A stretch of 64,000 nt of DNA, from positions 2,976,001 to 3,040,000 of the forward strand of contig OZ245021.1 in the NCBI GenBank assembly GCA_965223775.1. Reading direction: 5' to 3'. Below are positions 42,559 to 51,612 of the stretch, piece by piece; the first letter of the stretch is position 1, and each line of letters opens with the position of its first letter. The notes under the pieces were generated by a model. The model did no database searches. It was given only the letters and a program-made list of their open reading frames with translations, and was not told the DNA's origin. This DNA comes from JAJDXW01 sp965223775 (GTDB taxonomy: Bacteria > Pseudomonadota > Gammaproteobacteria > HK1). Made by a program: the position numbers and the translations under genes.

Positions 42559-44835
42559 TCACGTTGACGAGCGTGCGGAGCCCGGCGGCTCGCCATCCGG
42601 CGCAACGAAGGGACTCGGGTCCAGGAATCGATGCAGCACGTTCTCGGTGATGCGCGAGACGTTGTTGTCGAACCCGTTGCAGGCGAGCGAGGTCGTCCAG
42701 GCGATGGATCCCGTGGACCAGACCGCGCCGCCCCCGGGCGTCTCGAAGAACACCATGTCGGCGCGGACCCGCCCGTTCTGGACGCCGTCGAGCGCGCGGG
42801 TGGTGGTCACGTACTCCTCGACGGAGAGCAGCCCGCCGATCCCGATGTCCTCCGACGTGGCGAGCACCACCGAATTCGGCGGCGAGCCGAGGGCGGCGTC
42901 CCAACGGTCGATCTCCAATCCCACCGCGCCTCCGCCGCGAAGCCCGAAATCCCCGATGCGCTCGTCGTCGCCGACCCCCTCGAACACGAACGCGTACCGG
43001 GGGACACGGCTTGCCGCGGTCCGCCGGTAGTACGTCGATCGGTTGAATATCGTCGCGCTGAAGCCGACCCCCACCAGACTCTGGGGCGCACGGCCGTTGG
43101 AGCGCCAGAGTCCGCCCGCCTCGCCGGTGAACGAGAGGTGGTGCTCTCCGGGCTCACCCTCCCAGGTGCGCACCCCGGTGATCCCCCGCCGGTTCTCGAT
43201 GACCCCCGGGAACTCCCGGCTGTATGCGATCCGCCAGTAGAACCCGTTGCCGCCGAGGTACATGTGCCGCCCGCCGGTGCGCTGGTAAGCGTCGAAGGCG
43301 TTCCACATCGGGGTGGAGGTGTACTCCGGATGCGAGGCGGTAATCACCACCCGGTAGCGGGACAGAAGGTCCGCCCCTTCTTCGTGGATGTCCTCGTCGG
43401 TAATCACGTCGCACCGGAAGCCGCGGGCGGCCAGCCAGGCGACGATGTGGGTGTCGTTCAGGTAGTTGAACGTGTAGAGGCCGGGCCGGAAGTTGAGCAT
43501 CGGGCGCAGCCGGGACGCGTAGAACACGCCACTCCGGTCGGAGTGGGTGTCGTAGTGGGAGAGGCCGAGCTCGCGATGCTCGTTCAGGTACAGCTCATCC
43601 TCGCTGATGGGGGTCAGGCTCTCGTAGAGGTTCTCGGTGTTCAGGCTGTCGAACTTGATGTGGGTGTTGGCATAGGACATGTAGGTAGCGGTGGAGGCCA
43701 CCAGGGCGATATCGGCGCCGGCCTCGCCGCGCCGGGGGCGGACGAAGAACGCGACGTAGCCTTCGGCGCCCGGCGCGCGAATGCGAGCGGCATAGAAGCC
43801 GCTCCCCCATTCCTCGGGCACCTCGAGCGCGGCGTCGGCGGACCACCTGCAGTCGTGGAGGTCGTCGTCGTGGAAGTGGATGGCCCCGTACTGCTCGGGC
43901 GCATGACGCCAGTCGGCTTCGCTCCCGTCCCAGGCGTGTCCGGTCACCCCGCGTGCCGGAAGGTTGACGGTGCGTCCATGGCGGGCGTTGGGACTTCGGT
44001 CGAGAACCGCGGCGACGCCGATGCCGGCGGAGAAGTCCCACGCGGCCGACAGGCGTTCCTCCGGCTCTGTCGCGGTGGGATCGCCGGCAACCTCCCGCAG
44101 CCTCGCCGGGTCCATTGCCGCGCCGAGGACCACCGGGCGCTCAACCTTGCCGTTGTAGTGCGCACCGCTCATCCACGGGCCGTGCGGCGCCGAGGCGCAG
44201 TGCGCCCCGATCAGAAACGGCGTGCCGGCGGGCGGAGCGCGCCAGGAGGCGCGGGTGAGCGGTGTCGACGTATCACCGGTGGGGCCTGCGTAGCCATCGA
44301 GCGCTCGCCAGCTCGCGCACGCCGCCCCCGTATCCGCCGCGAAGCTCGCGGCGACGAAGTACCACCGTCGCTCGGAGACCACCCCCTCGCACGTCGCGTC
44401 GAATACATCGCCGCCGGCGCCGAGCCGCAGGCGCAGCGCGCCACGTTCGTCGATCTCGAGCGCGAACCCCGCCCCGGCCGGCTCCGACCACCAACCCATC
44501 ACGGTCTGGCGCCGCCCGATGGGCGCGGTCGGCCAGATGAACGCCGCCATCGCGAAGCTCGATGCATCGTTCAGCCGCGGTGCGTCGTCGACCCGGACGT
44601 ACGAGCCGGCCTCGATGGGCTGGAAACGCCCTCGATGCTCGCCGTCCACCGGGCTCGGGGCGGGCTCCAGCCGTAATCCCGGTCCGCGGGGGTCCGGGTC
44701 GCCGCACACGATGCGCACGAAGTCGAGGCGATACCGCTCGACCTCGGTGCAGCTCAGCTTGAGCTCGAGACGGTCGCCGGGGGCGACGCTCAGGCGGTCG
44801 ACATAGCCGAGAATGCGGGTGGTATCGACCGCCAT
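42559..44835 (-). CDS. N,N-dimethylformamidase-like large (beta) subunit
   Basis: 758 residues, close to the roughly 760 known for DMFase large subunits. A concanavalin/laminin-G-like domain (about 90-250) is followed by the DMFase catalytic domain. Published structures of this enzyme show a mononuclear iron bound by two Tyr and one Glu. The candidates here, by motif only, are Y388 (STATYMSYAN), Y428 (SHYDTHSDRSG) and E504 (SHPEYTSTPMW). The start is ATG 44835 (MAVDTTRILGYVDRLSVAPG). The small-subunit gene precedes it by 99 bp. The substrate may be another N-substituted amide rather than DMF. Confidence 0.88.
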   Translation of the reverse strand: MAVDTTRILGYVDRLSVAPGDRLELKLSCTEVERYRLDFVRIVCGDPDPRGPGLRLEPAPSPVDGEHRGRFQPIEAGSYVRVDDAPRLNDASSFAMAAFIWPTAPIGRRQTVMGWWSEPAGAGFALEIDERGALRLRLGAGGDVFDATCEGVVSERRWYFVAASFAADTGAACASWRALDGYAGPTGDTSTPLTRASWRAPPAGTPFLIGAHCASAPHGPWMSGAHYNGKVERPVVLGAAMDPARLREVAGDPTATEPEERLSAAWDFSAGIGVAAVLDRSPNARHGRTVNLPARGVTGHAWDGSEADWRHAPEQYGAIHFHDDDLHDCRWSADAALEVPEEWGSGFYAARIRAPGAEGYVAFFVRPRRGEAGADIALVASTATYMSYANTHIKFDSLNTENLYESLTPISEDELYLNEHRELGLSHYDTHSDRSGVFYASRLRPMLNFRPGLYTFNYLNDTHIVAWLAARGFRCDVITDEDIHEEGADLLSRYRVVITASHPEYTSTPMWNAFDAYQRTGGRHMYLGGNGFYWRIAYSREFPGVIENRRGITGVRTWEGEPGEHHLSFTGEAGGLWRSNGRAPQSLVGVGFSATIFNRSTYYRRTAASRVPRYAFVFEGVGDDERIGDFGLRGGGAVGLEIDRWDAALGSPPNSVVLATSEDIGIGGLLSVEEYVTTTRALDGVQNGRVRADMVFFETPGGGAVWSTGSIAWTTSLACNGFDNNVSRITENVLHRFLDPSPFVAPDGEPPGSARSST

Positions 44836-44934
44836 CGAATCAGCGGTCGGGCTTTGACCGGCGGCATCCGCGCACCGGGGACTTGCGCCAACCCGGAGCG
44901 GCGAGCGCACGCAAGGAACGGGAGCTCCGGTCCA

Positions 44935-45264
44935 TCAGACTTCGAGCTCGCGACCGGTGAGCTGCTTCCACCGAAGGCGGAAGACCTCCCACTCGATCTC
45001 GTCGAGGCTCGTGAACACCCGCTCGTCGAAGATCTCGGGCGGCTCGCCGCGCACGCCGCTCAGGCGCCCGATGACCCACGACTCGAACGGCTCCTTCACG
45101 ATGGCGCAGTACCGGCCGCGCAAGGCGGTGGTACGCATGCGGTGCAGCACCCGGCGCAGCTCCTCGACGTGCGGCCCCCGGGGGTTGGCCTTGAACTCGA
45201 GCGCAAGGTCGGTCCGCGCCGAATCGATCGGAAAGATCGAGTCCGCCGGTTCATGGACGTGCAA
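44935..45264 (-). CDS. N,N-dimethylformamidase-like small (alpha) subunit
   Basis: 109 residues. It contains ALEFKANPRGPHVEELRRVLHRMR, then RGRYCAIVKEPFESWVIGRL and DERVFTSLDEIEWEVFRLRWKQLTG, a pattern I associate with DMFase alpha subunits (about 130 residues in characterised enzymes). The only suitable start is TTG 45264, backed by GGGAGGGAG 8 bp upstream. It lies between the TRAP permease and the large-subunit gene, exactly where a partner is expected. A rare start codon may lower its expression relative to the beta subunit. Confidence 0.8.
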   Translation of the reverse strand: MHVHEPADSIFPIDSARTDLALEFKANPRGPHVEELRRVLHRMRTTALRGRYCAIVKEPFESWVIGRLSGVRGEPPEIFDERVFTSLDEIEWEVFRLRWKQLTGRELEV

Positions 45265-45296
45265 GTCGGTATCTCCCTCCCCCCGTGAACCCGCGG

Positions 45297-46613
45297 CTAG
45301 CCGCCGCCGAACAGCACCCGGGGCAGCCAGAGCGCGATCGCCGGAAACACGGTGACGATGATCCCGGCGATCCCCATGAGAACGAAGAAGGGGAAGGCCG
45401 CTCTCGCGATCAATCCCATCTTCTGACCGGTGAGACCCTGCAGCACGAACAGATTGAACCCGATTGGCGGGGTGACGAGGCCGAGCTCGATCATGATCAC
45501 GAGGAACACGCCGAACCATACCGCGTCGAATCCGGCCGCTCCGATCAGCGGCAGGGTGATCGGCAGGGTCATCACCATGATGGACAGTCCGTCGAGGAAC
45601 AGTCCGAGGATGACGTAGAAGACGCCGAGCAGGACGATGAGCCCGACCGGCCCGAGGTCGAGGTACGCGATGCCCTTGGCGATCTCCTGCGGCACGTGGA
45701 GATAGCCCATCGCCGACGACATGAAGGACGCCGCCACCAGGATCGTGATCACCATGCAGGTGATGCGGGTGGCCCCGAGCAGGGAGTCGACGAAGATCTT
45801 CCACGTGAGGTGCTTCAGGACCACGGTCACCGCGAGGCTCGCCACGAAGCCGAGCACCGCCGCCTCGGACGGTGTCGCGAGGCCGGTGTAGATCCCCCCG
45901 AGCACGATCCCGATCAGCAGGAAGATCGGAAAGAGATCCACGAGTCCGCGAAGTCGGTCCCCCCAGCCGTAAGTGATCCCGTCGTCGGGCGATTTCGCCG
46001 GGTTCATCAGGCACCGCACGATGATGTAGGCCGAGTAGAGCGCGGCGATCAGCAGGCCGGGGAACACGCCGGCCGCGAACAGGCGGGCGATGGACTCCTC
46101 GGCCAGCACGCCGTAGATGATCATCGAGATCGAGGGCGGGATCATGAGGCCGAGGCTGCCCGCGCCGGCGAGCGAACCGATCGACAGGTTGACGTCGTAG
46201 CCGCGCTGGGCGAGGGCCGAGCCGGTGATCTTGCCGATGGTGGCGGTGGTCGCGGTGCTCGATCCGCTCACCGCCGCAAACAGGGTGCAGCCGCCGACGT
46301 TGCAGTGGAGCAGGCGTCCCGGGATCGCGTCGACCCAGGGAGAGAGCCCGCGGAACAGCCGCTCGGAAATGTCGCTCCGGAACACGATCTCGCCCATGAC
46401 GATGAAGATCGGGACCGCGGCCAGCTCCCAGGTGCTCGCGGTTCGCCACATCGTCCCCATCATGATCGCGCCGACCCGGTTGATCGGCATGTCGAGGAGA
46501 AGCACGAGGGCGGTGGCGCTCACCATCATCAGCGCGACGAAGATCCAGGTGCCGAGACCGAGGTACAGGACGAGCAGCGCGAAGGTGACGCCCGCGATGC
46601 CGAGTGCTTCCAT
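45297..46613 (-). CDS. dctM: TRAP transporter large permease (DctM)
   Basis: 438-residue polytopic protein with about 12 helices. The family motifs include SGSSTATTATIGKI and LAGAGSLGLMIPPSISMIIYGVLAEESIARLFAAG, then a C-terminal LGLVTPPIGFNLFVLQGLTG. It forms the sodium-driven translocation subunit. It sits between dctQ and the dimethylformamidase genes in one direction, so the imported solute is probably the substrate of that hydrolase. Confidence 0.95.
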   Translation of the reverse strand: MEALGIAGVTFALLVLYLGLGTWIFVALMMVSATALVLLLDMPINRVGAIMMGTMWRTASTWELAAVPIFIVMGEIVFRSDISERLFRGLSPWVDAIPGRLLHCNVGGCTLFAAVSGSSTATTATIGKITGSALAQRGYDVNLSIGSLAGAGSLGLMIPPSISMIIYGVLAEESIARLFAAGVFPGLLIAALYSAYIIVRCLMNPAKSPDDGITYGWGDRLRGLVDLFPIFLLIGIVLGGIYTGLATPSEAAVLGFVASLAVTVVLKHLTWKIFVDSLLGATRITCMVITILVAASFMSSAMGYLHVPQEIAKGIAYLDLGPVGLIVLLGVFYVILGLFLDGLSIMVMTLPITLPLIGAAGFDAVWFGVFLVIMIELGLVTPPIGFNLFVLQGLTGQKMGLIARAAFPFFVLMGIAGIIVTVFPAIALWLPRVLFGGG

Positions 46614-46646
46614 TCGTCGTTTCCCCGGATGCCCAGTCCGCCGGGA

Positions 46647-47177
46647 CTACTCGAATCCGAACTCCACCGCCCGGTCGGATCGAAGGCTCCGCCGTCCGGT
46701 GAGGACCCCGATGAGGTACACGCTCATCTGCAGCCAGAACACCGCCAAGCCGAGCAGGATGAGTCCCTTGGGGATCCAGAGCGGCACATCGGCGAGGGTT
46801 CCGCTCGTGTAGCCCCGCGCGAAGTCCCGGTACGCGTTGCTGCCGAAGTAGTAGATCGCCATGCCGGTGGCGACGAGGGCGAGCACGCAGCACACCACCT
46901 CGACCACGCGACGGGCGGGCCCGTCGTCGCGAAGCCGCGAGAGCAGGAGGTTCATCCGGATGAGCGCGTCGTGCTCGAGCGAGTAGCCGAGGGCGAGGAA
47001 GCTCATCGCCCCGATCCCGTAGCCGACCAGCTCGTCCATCATGTGGGTCGATCTGTCGAAGAAGGTTCGAAGGACGATCTCTCCGAGGATGAGTCCGACC
47101 ATCGCGAGCATGATGATCGCGGCGCCCGCGACGGCGAGGACCGATACCGACCAGACCGCTCTCTCCGGCCAGCTCAT
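46647..47177 (-). CDS. dctQ: TRAP transporter small permease (DctQ)
   Basis: 176 residues with four helices (IMLAMVGLILGEIVLRTFF, YGIGAMSFLALGYSLEHDAL, VVEVVCCVLALVATGMAIYY, GLILLGLAVFWLQMSVYLIG), the DctQ layout. It serves as the scaffold for DctM. It lies 33 bp before dctM and 82 bp after the binding-protein gene. Confidence 0.92.
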   Translation of the reverse strand: MSWPERAVWSVSVLAVAGAAIIMLAMVGLILGEIVLRTFFDRSTHMMDELVGYGIGAMSFLALGYSLEHDALIRMNLLLSRLRDDGPARRVVEVVCCVLALVATGMAIYYFGSNAYRDFARGYTSGTLADVPLWIPKGLILLGLAVFWLQMSVYLIGVLTGRRSLRSDRAVEFGFE

Positions 47178-47259
47178 CGGATGTTCCTCGAAACGGAGTT
47201 CGGGAGACGTGGGCGGAGACGCCGCCCGCGCCTCCGCCCGGTGCGTGCCGGGCCGGTCG

Positions 47260-48258
47260 CTATCCGGCCCGGAGCTCGTCGTAGCGCGCGAAGATCTTCG
47301 CCGCTTCCTCGTCGCCGAAGCGCTCGCGCCACTCGGCAGTGACCGGGTCGCCGGAGTCCCGGAGATGCTGGATGAAGTCGGCGGGTACGTCGGTGACCGA
47401 GGTGACCCCGTTCTCCTCCAGGCGCTTGACGTTGAGCGCGATGCGATCGTTGATGTTCGCCCAAGCCTCCGTCTCGACCTCCGCCGCGGCGTCGAGCACC
47501 GCCTGCTGCAGCTCCGGCGACAGATCGTCAAAGGCGGCCTGGCTCATGTGGATCATGTTGGTCCCCATGGTGAAGCCGACGTGGTGGAAGTGATCCATGT
47601 ACTCGTGGAATTTCGCGGAGAGGCCCCCTTCGTCCGACGTGAGCACCGCCTCGATCGTGCCGGTCGAGAGGGCCGGGACCACGTCGGCCCAGCTTAGCTG
47701 GATCGCGGCCGCGCCGGCGTTCTTGAGGGTCAGGGTGCCCGTCTTGTCGTAGGAGCGGATCCTGAGGTTCCTGAGGCCCTCGGCGCCGGTGATCTCCCTC
47801 TTCGCCCAGATCCCGACCGGAGTCCACGGGGCGCCCAGCAGGTACCTCTGCCCGCCCTTGGCGAACGCCTTCTCCAGCCACGGACGCATCGCGTCCAGCA
47901 GCGCCTTCGCTTCCTTCGGGTTGGTGGCGACGAAGGGCAGGCTCTGGAGCTGGAAGATCGGATCGATGCCCGCGAACACGCCGGTGTAGGTGCTCGCGAT
48001 CGGCACCGCGCCGTCCTCGACCGCGCTCCAGTGGTCACGGGACTTGTAGCCGAGCGAGCCGCCGAAGTGGTTGGTGATGACCAGCATGCCGCCGCTCTTC
48101 ATGTTCACCCGCTCGGCGAACAGGCGGTCCGCCGCGGCGGGGATCGAGGTCGCACCGTACTCGTTCGGCATGTCCCAGTTGATCGTGTCCGCCTGCGCCC
48201 CGGTCGCGAGTACGAGGCAGGCGCCAAGGTTCAATACGGTTCTACGGATGATTCCCAT
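47260..48258 (-). CDS. dctP: TRAP transporter solute-binding protein (DctP)
   Basis: 332 residues. A Sec signal peptide (VLNLGACLVLATGAQA, cleavage before DTINW) is followed by the DctP fold with GGSLGYKSRDHWSAVEDGAVPIAS and LRIRSYDKTGTLTLKNAGAAAIQLSWADVVPALSTGTIEA. The second stretch contains the carboxylate-binding arginine region, although here the Arg is in RIRSYD. Its distance from organic-acid binders suggests a different solute. The periplasmic receptor feeds DctQM. Confidence 0.92.
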   Translation of the reverse strand: MGIIRRTVLNLGACLVLATGAQADTINWDMPNEYGATSIPAAADRLFAERVNMKSGGMLVITNHFGGSLGYKSRDHWSAVEDGAVPIASTYTGVFAGIDPIFQLQSLPFVATNPKEAKALLDAMRPWLEKAFAKGGQRYLLGAPWTPVGIWAKREITGAEGLRNLRIRSYDKTGTLTLKNAGAAAIQLSWADVVPALSTGTIEAVLTSDEGGLSAKFHEYMDHFHHVGFTMGTNMIHMSQAAFDDLSPELQQAVLDAAAEVETEAWANINDRIALNVKRLEENGVTSVTDVPADFIQHLRDSGDPVTAEWRERFGDEEAAKIFARYDELRAG

Positions 48259-48302
48259 CGGTTCTGCTCCTCTTCCGGGTGGATTCGCTCGCCGGGCGCG
48301 AG

Positions 48303-49169
48303 CTAGCCGTGATCGAGCTCCATCTGCTCGAACAGCGCGCGGGTCAGCGGGCTCTCCGGCCGCTGGTACTCCGCGGAAACGTTGACGTGATCGAGGTCGA
48401 GCACCTCCAGGTACTCGCCTTCGAGCCCTCGGGCGCGCCAGGCTCCGGCGAAACTCCGGGACTGACGGCGGAACTCGTCGGTCTCCCCGCCACCGACGGC
48501 CACGATCAGTTCCGGCGACGAGTCGGGAATGTGGTGGATCGGGCTGTTGCGGCGGGTCATCTCCTCGTCCATGCGAAGATCCGCATTGAGGTAGGAGCGG
48601 CGCAACGGCTCGAGGTCGAACAGCCCGCTCACCGCGCACGCGTTCCGGATCGGAGCGGCCGGCAGCCCGTAGCGCGTCCACTCGGTTGCGAGCAGCATCG
48701 CGGTGAGATGTCCGCCCGCGGAGTGGCCGGTGACGTGGATCCGGCTCGAGTCGCCGCCGATCCCCGATGCCTGGTTCCAGATCCACGCGAGCGCCCGGCG
48801 GTTCTGCTCGGCAATCGTGTCCATGGTCACGTTCGGGCAGAGATCGTAGTTGTTGAGCACCACGCATGCGCCCGCCTCCACGAAGCGCTCTGCCATGAAG
48901 CGGAACATCGACTTGTCGAATGCGCGCCAGTAGCCGCCGTGGATGAAGAGCAGGATTGGCGAGCCGCCGCCGCCCGGCCAGATGTCGAGCCGTTCCAACG
49001 CGCTTTCGCCGAAGGGCACATCGAGCCGGCAGTCGAAGCGCTCGACTACCCGGGCGCAGTCCGTTTCCAGCCTGGCGAAGGTCTCGGCGAAGTGCGGACA
49101 CCGGATCCGCATGTCGTATTCGAGGTCGAGACTCGCCTGATCGTAGCTCCCGTAGACCAGCTTCCCCAT
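48303..49169 (-). CDS. Kynurenine-formamidase-like alpha/beta hydrolase
   Basis: 288 residues. It has oxyanion motif FIHGGYWRAFDKSMFRF, nucleophile elbow VTGHSAGGHLTAMLLA, acid region (GETDEFRRQS) and catalytic His in LDLDHVNVS. The HGGYW form is typical of arylformamidases (KynB-independent, AFMID-like) that release formate from N-formyl compounds. It is the first gene of the leftward TRAP/DMFase operon. ATG 49169 is preferred over an upstream in-frame ATG (49238) that would overlap the operator palindrome. A role on N-formyl or amide intermediates is inferred. Confidence 0.85.
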   Translation of the reverse strand: MGKLVYGSYDQASLDLEYDMRIRCPHFAETFARLETDCARVVERFDCRLDVPFGESALERLDIWPGGGGSPILLFIHGGYWRAFDKSMFRFMAERFVEAGACVVLNNYDLCPNVTMDTIAEQNRRALAWIWNQASGIGGDSSRIHVTGHSAGGHLTAMLLATEWTRYGLPAAPIRNACAVSGLFDLEPLRRSYLNADLRMDEEMTRRNSPIHHIPDSSPELIVAVGGGETDEFRRQSRSFAGAWRARGLEGEYLEVLDLDHVNVSAEYQRPESPLTRALFEQMELDHG

Positions 49170-49208
49170 GCGAATTCCCTTTTCCCCGGCGACCCCGGGA
49201 TCGACGGG

Positions 49209-49226
49209 GATATTGTCACCAATATC
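49209..49226. promoter_or_regulatory. Palindromic operator in the divergent catabolic promoter region
   Basis: Perfect inverted repeat GATATTG-4-CAATATC, with a second small palindrome TTGCATTGCAA immediately downstream (49228-49238). It is centred between the leftward formamidase/TRAP/DMFase operon and the rightward ABM/HyuAB operon. Size and symmetry fit a GntR- or TetR-type dimer. No regulator gene is next to it. Confidence 0.6.
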
Positions 49227-49232
49227 CTTGCA

Positions 49233-49262
49233 TTGCAACCGAATGGATACCGCTATTATATT
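49233..49262 (+). promoter_or_regulatory. Candidate promoter of the rightward operon
   Basis: TTGCAA (49233-49238), an 18-bp spacer and TATATT (49257-49262) lie in a local AT-rich patch 31 bp before the ABM-protein start. The -35 box overlaps the TTGCATTGCAA palindrome, so a bound regulator would block it. Confidence 0.45.
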
Positions 49263-49292
49263 CCGTTGTCCCGATCCTGGAGACGTTTTCGC

Positions 49293-49634
49293 ATGCTGGT
49301 TCGAATGGCGAGATGGGAGTGCAGGCCCGAGGCCCGCGAGCGAGCCGCGGACCTCTTCGAGAACGGGGCGCTGCCGATCCTTTCAAGGCAGCCCGGCGCC
49401 CGGGGCGCGATGCTCCTCGCCGAGCCGGACAGCGGCCGGCGCATCGCGTTCACCGTCTGGGATGACGAGACGAGCTACCGGCAATTCGTCGCCAGCGACG
49501 CGATGCGCGAGATCACCGAGATGTTCGCTCCGATGTACGTGGACGGGGCGCTGCCGGTGGGGTCGGAGTTCGAGGTGGTGCGACACGGAGACTTTTCCCG
49601 GCCGGATCCCGGCCCGGAGGGCGAACAATGCTGA
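49293..49634 (+). CDS. ABM-domain (dimeric alpha-beta barrel) protein
   Basis: 113 residues with an antibiotic-biosynthesis-monooxygenase-like fold: ARWECRPEARERAADLFENG, then ILSRQPGARGAMLLAEPDSGRRIAFTVWDDETSYRQFVAS. Such proteins act as small cofactor-free oxygenases or as ligand-binding and isomerase subunits. First gene of the rightward branch of the divergent cluster. ATG 49293 is chosen from the N-terminal pattern. The function in this pathway is unknown. Its end overlaps the DinB-fold gene by 7 nt. Confidence 0.78.
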   Translation: MLVRMARWECRPEARERAADLFENGALPILSRQPGARGAMLLAEPDSGRRIAFTVWDDETSYRQFVASDAMREITEMFAPMYVDGALPVGSEFEVVRHGDFSRPDPGPEGEQC

Positions 49635-50122
49635 TCGATCTTCCCACCGCCGCCCACTACAACGCCTGGGCCAACGCCCGGATCTACGCGGCGTGCGCCG
49701 GTCTCCCGCACGAGGAGCGCATCCGGGACCGCCGGGGGTTCTTCCGCTCCATCCACGGCACCCTGAACCACATCCTTCTCTCCGATCTCATCTATCGCGA
49801 ACGACTGGAGAAGAAGCCGACCACCTTCACCCGTCTCGATGAAGTTCTCCACGAGGATTTCGACGCGTTGCGCGACGCGCACGCCCGGCAGGATGAGTGG
49901 TACGTCGAGTTCTGCGATGGTCTCGACCCGTCCGAGCTCGACGGCATCCTCTCCTTCGACACGGTGGAGACCGGCGAGTACTTCAGCCTGCCGCTCCGGC
50001 GGTGCCTGACCAATCTCTTCCAGCACCAGATCCACCACCGGGGTCAGACCCACCACATGCTGTCCCACGCCGGCATCGATCCGCCGCCGCTCGACTTCGT
50101 CAAGTTCAGCTCGGGCGAGTAG
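49628..50122 (+). CDS. DinB-family four-helix metalloprotein
   Basis: 164 residues, four-helix DinB/YfiT fold. The metal-binding His triad is visible: GTLNHILLSD (about residue 45) and FQHQIHHRGQTHHML (about 135-145). LPTAAHYNAWANARIYAA is the usual first helix. Relatives are thiol- or metal-dependent transferases such as bacillithiol transferase-like proteins. Some form part of catabolic operons. It is coupled to the preceding ABM gene. Confidence 0.88.
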   Translation: MLIDLPTAAHYNAWANARIYAACAGLPHEERIRDRRGFFRSIHGTLNHILLSDLIYRERLEKKPTTFTRLDEVLHEDFDALRDAHARQDEWYVEFCDGLDPSELDGILSFDTVETGEYFSLPLRRCLTNLFQHQIHHRGQTHHMLSHAGIDPPPLDFVKFSSGE

Positions 50123-50129
50123 CGAGACG

Positions 50130-51449
50130 ATGACGGGCGCAGGACCCGCGCCGCGGCGCGGACACCCGGTGCTGATCATCGGGGCCGGACAGGGCGGCCT
50201 CGCGGTCAGCTACCTTCTCACCCGGCGCGGCGTCGAGCACGTGGTGATCGAGCGCTCGACCATTGCGTCGAGCTGGCGCGACCATCGGTGGGACTCGTTC
50301 TGCACCGTGACCCCGAACTGGTCGATCGGACTTCCCGGGGCGCAGTACGCGGGCGACGATCCGGACGGCTTCCTGCTGCGCGACGATCTCGTGCGCCATT
50401 TCGAGGAATGGGCGCAGTCTTTCGACGCCCCGGTGCGGTGCGGGGTCGAGGCGCGGTCGGTGCGGTCCGCCGGCGGTGGATTCGAGGTCGAGACCAGTGA
50501 CGGACGCCTCCGCGCCCGCAACGTGGTCGTGGCCACGAGCACGTATCAGAACCCGCACGTCCCGGCGGTATCCGCGCGGCTCCCGCGGCGCCTGCGGCAG
50601 CTCACCGCGCACGACTACAAGAGCCCGCGGATGCTGCCGCCCGGTGCGGTACTGGTCGTCGGCTCCGGACAGACCGGCTGCCAGATCGCGGAGGAGCTGA
50701 ACGAGACGGGCCGGCCGACGTTCCTGTGCGTGGGTCGGGCCGGGCGGCTCCCCAGACGCTACCGGGGACGGGACTGCATCGAGTGGCAGCGCGACATGGG
50801 CTATCTGGATCGAACGCCGGCCATGCTCGACAGCCCCGAGGCCCGGTTCCGCGGCGATCCCCACCTGACCGGCCGGAACGGCGGCTATACCCTCAGCCTG
50901 CACGATTTCCATCGCGACGGCATTCGTCTCCTCGGAAGGCTGGTCGACTGCGAAGGCGAGCGGGCGCGCTTCGATGGCGGACTTCACACCGAGATGCGTT
51001 TCGCGGACGAGTTCTCCGACCGCCTGCTCGAGCAGTTCGAGCGGCACATCGCGGAGAACCGGATCGAGGCGCCTCCGCCGACCCCCACGGAGCTCGCCGG
51101 CGGCCCACCCGAGGACGGGAGTCTTCCGGAAGTCGTGCGCGAGCTCGATCTCGCCGGCGCGGAGATCGGCGCCGTGATCTGGGCAACCGGATACCGCTTC
51201 GACTTCTCCTGGATCGAGGCGCCGGTCCTCGACGGAGCCGGCTATCCGGTGGCGCCGGGCGGCGTGAGTGCGTGCCCCGGCCTCTACTTCGCAGGGCTCA
51301 ACTGGATGACGCGGCGCAAGTCCGGGATCCTCTACGGGGTCGGCGACGACGCCCGGAGCGTCGCCGATGACATCTGCCGGCGGATCTCCGGGCGGTCGAG
51401 GGACCGGCTCTCCACTCCGGACGAATTGCGCCCGACGGGAGAACGATGA
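50130..51449 (+). CDS. Flavin-containing monooxygenase-like NAD(P)/FAD oxidoreductase
   Basis: 439 residues. It has an FAD site (LIIGAGQGGLAVSYLLTRRG), WDSFCTVTPNWSIGLPG, a second nucleotide site (VLVVGSGQTGCQIAEELNETG) and WATGYRFDFSWIEAP, the FMO/CzcO-type ATG motif. Members oxygenate amines, sulfides or ketones. The strict FMO fingerprint (FxGxxxHxxxY) is replaced around LRQLTAHDYKSPRM. It might N-oxygenate or hydroxylate the pathway substrate. It follows the DinB gene by 7 bp. Confidence 0.85.
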   Translation: MTGAGPAPRRGHPVLIIGAGQGGLAVSYLLTRRGVEHVVIERSTIASSWRDHRWDSFCTVTPNWSIGLPGAQYAGDDPDGFLLRDDLVRHFEEWAQSFDAPVRCGVEARSVRSAGGGFEVETSDGRLRARNVVVATSTYQNPHVPAVSARLPRRLRQLTAHDYKSPRMLPPGAVLVVGSGQTGCQIAEELNETGRPTFLCVGRAGRLPRRYRGRDCIEWQRDMGYLDRTPAMLDSPEARFRGDPHLTGRNGGYTLSLHDFHRDGIRLLGRLVDCEGERARFDGGLHTEMRFADEFSDRLLEQFERHIAENRIEAPPPTPTELAGGPPEDGSLPEVVRELDLAGAEIGAVIWATGYRFDFSWIEAPVLDGAGYPVAPGGVSACPGLYFAGLNWMTRRKSGILYGVGDDARSVADDICRRISGRSRDRLSTPDELRPTGER

Positions 51450-51612
51450 CCGCGAAGATCCCGCATGCCCGGACGCCATCGGCGTCCCGCTTGCTTGAGA
51501 AAGGGGCTGGAAACACGGATGAAGCTGGTGGCCGCCATGTCGGAGGCCGGCCGAGCATGAGCGAGCAGGTGCACGCGAAATCCGGACGCGCCATGCCCGT
51601 GGCTGGTTGCGC

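Noticed and set aside
45285..47342. 685-codon plus-strand frame opposite the TRAP genes
   Set aside because: Shadow of dctM and dctQ, highly charged and repetitive, with no domain logic.
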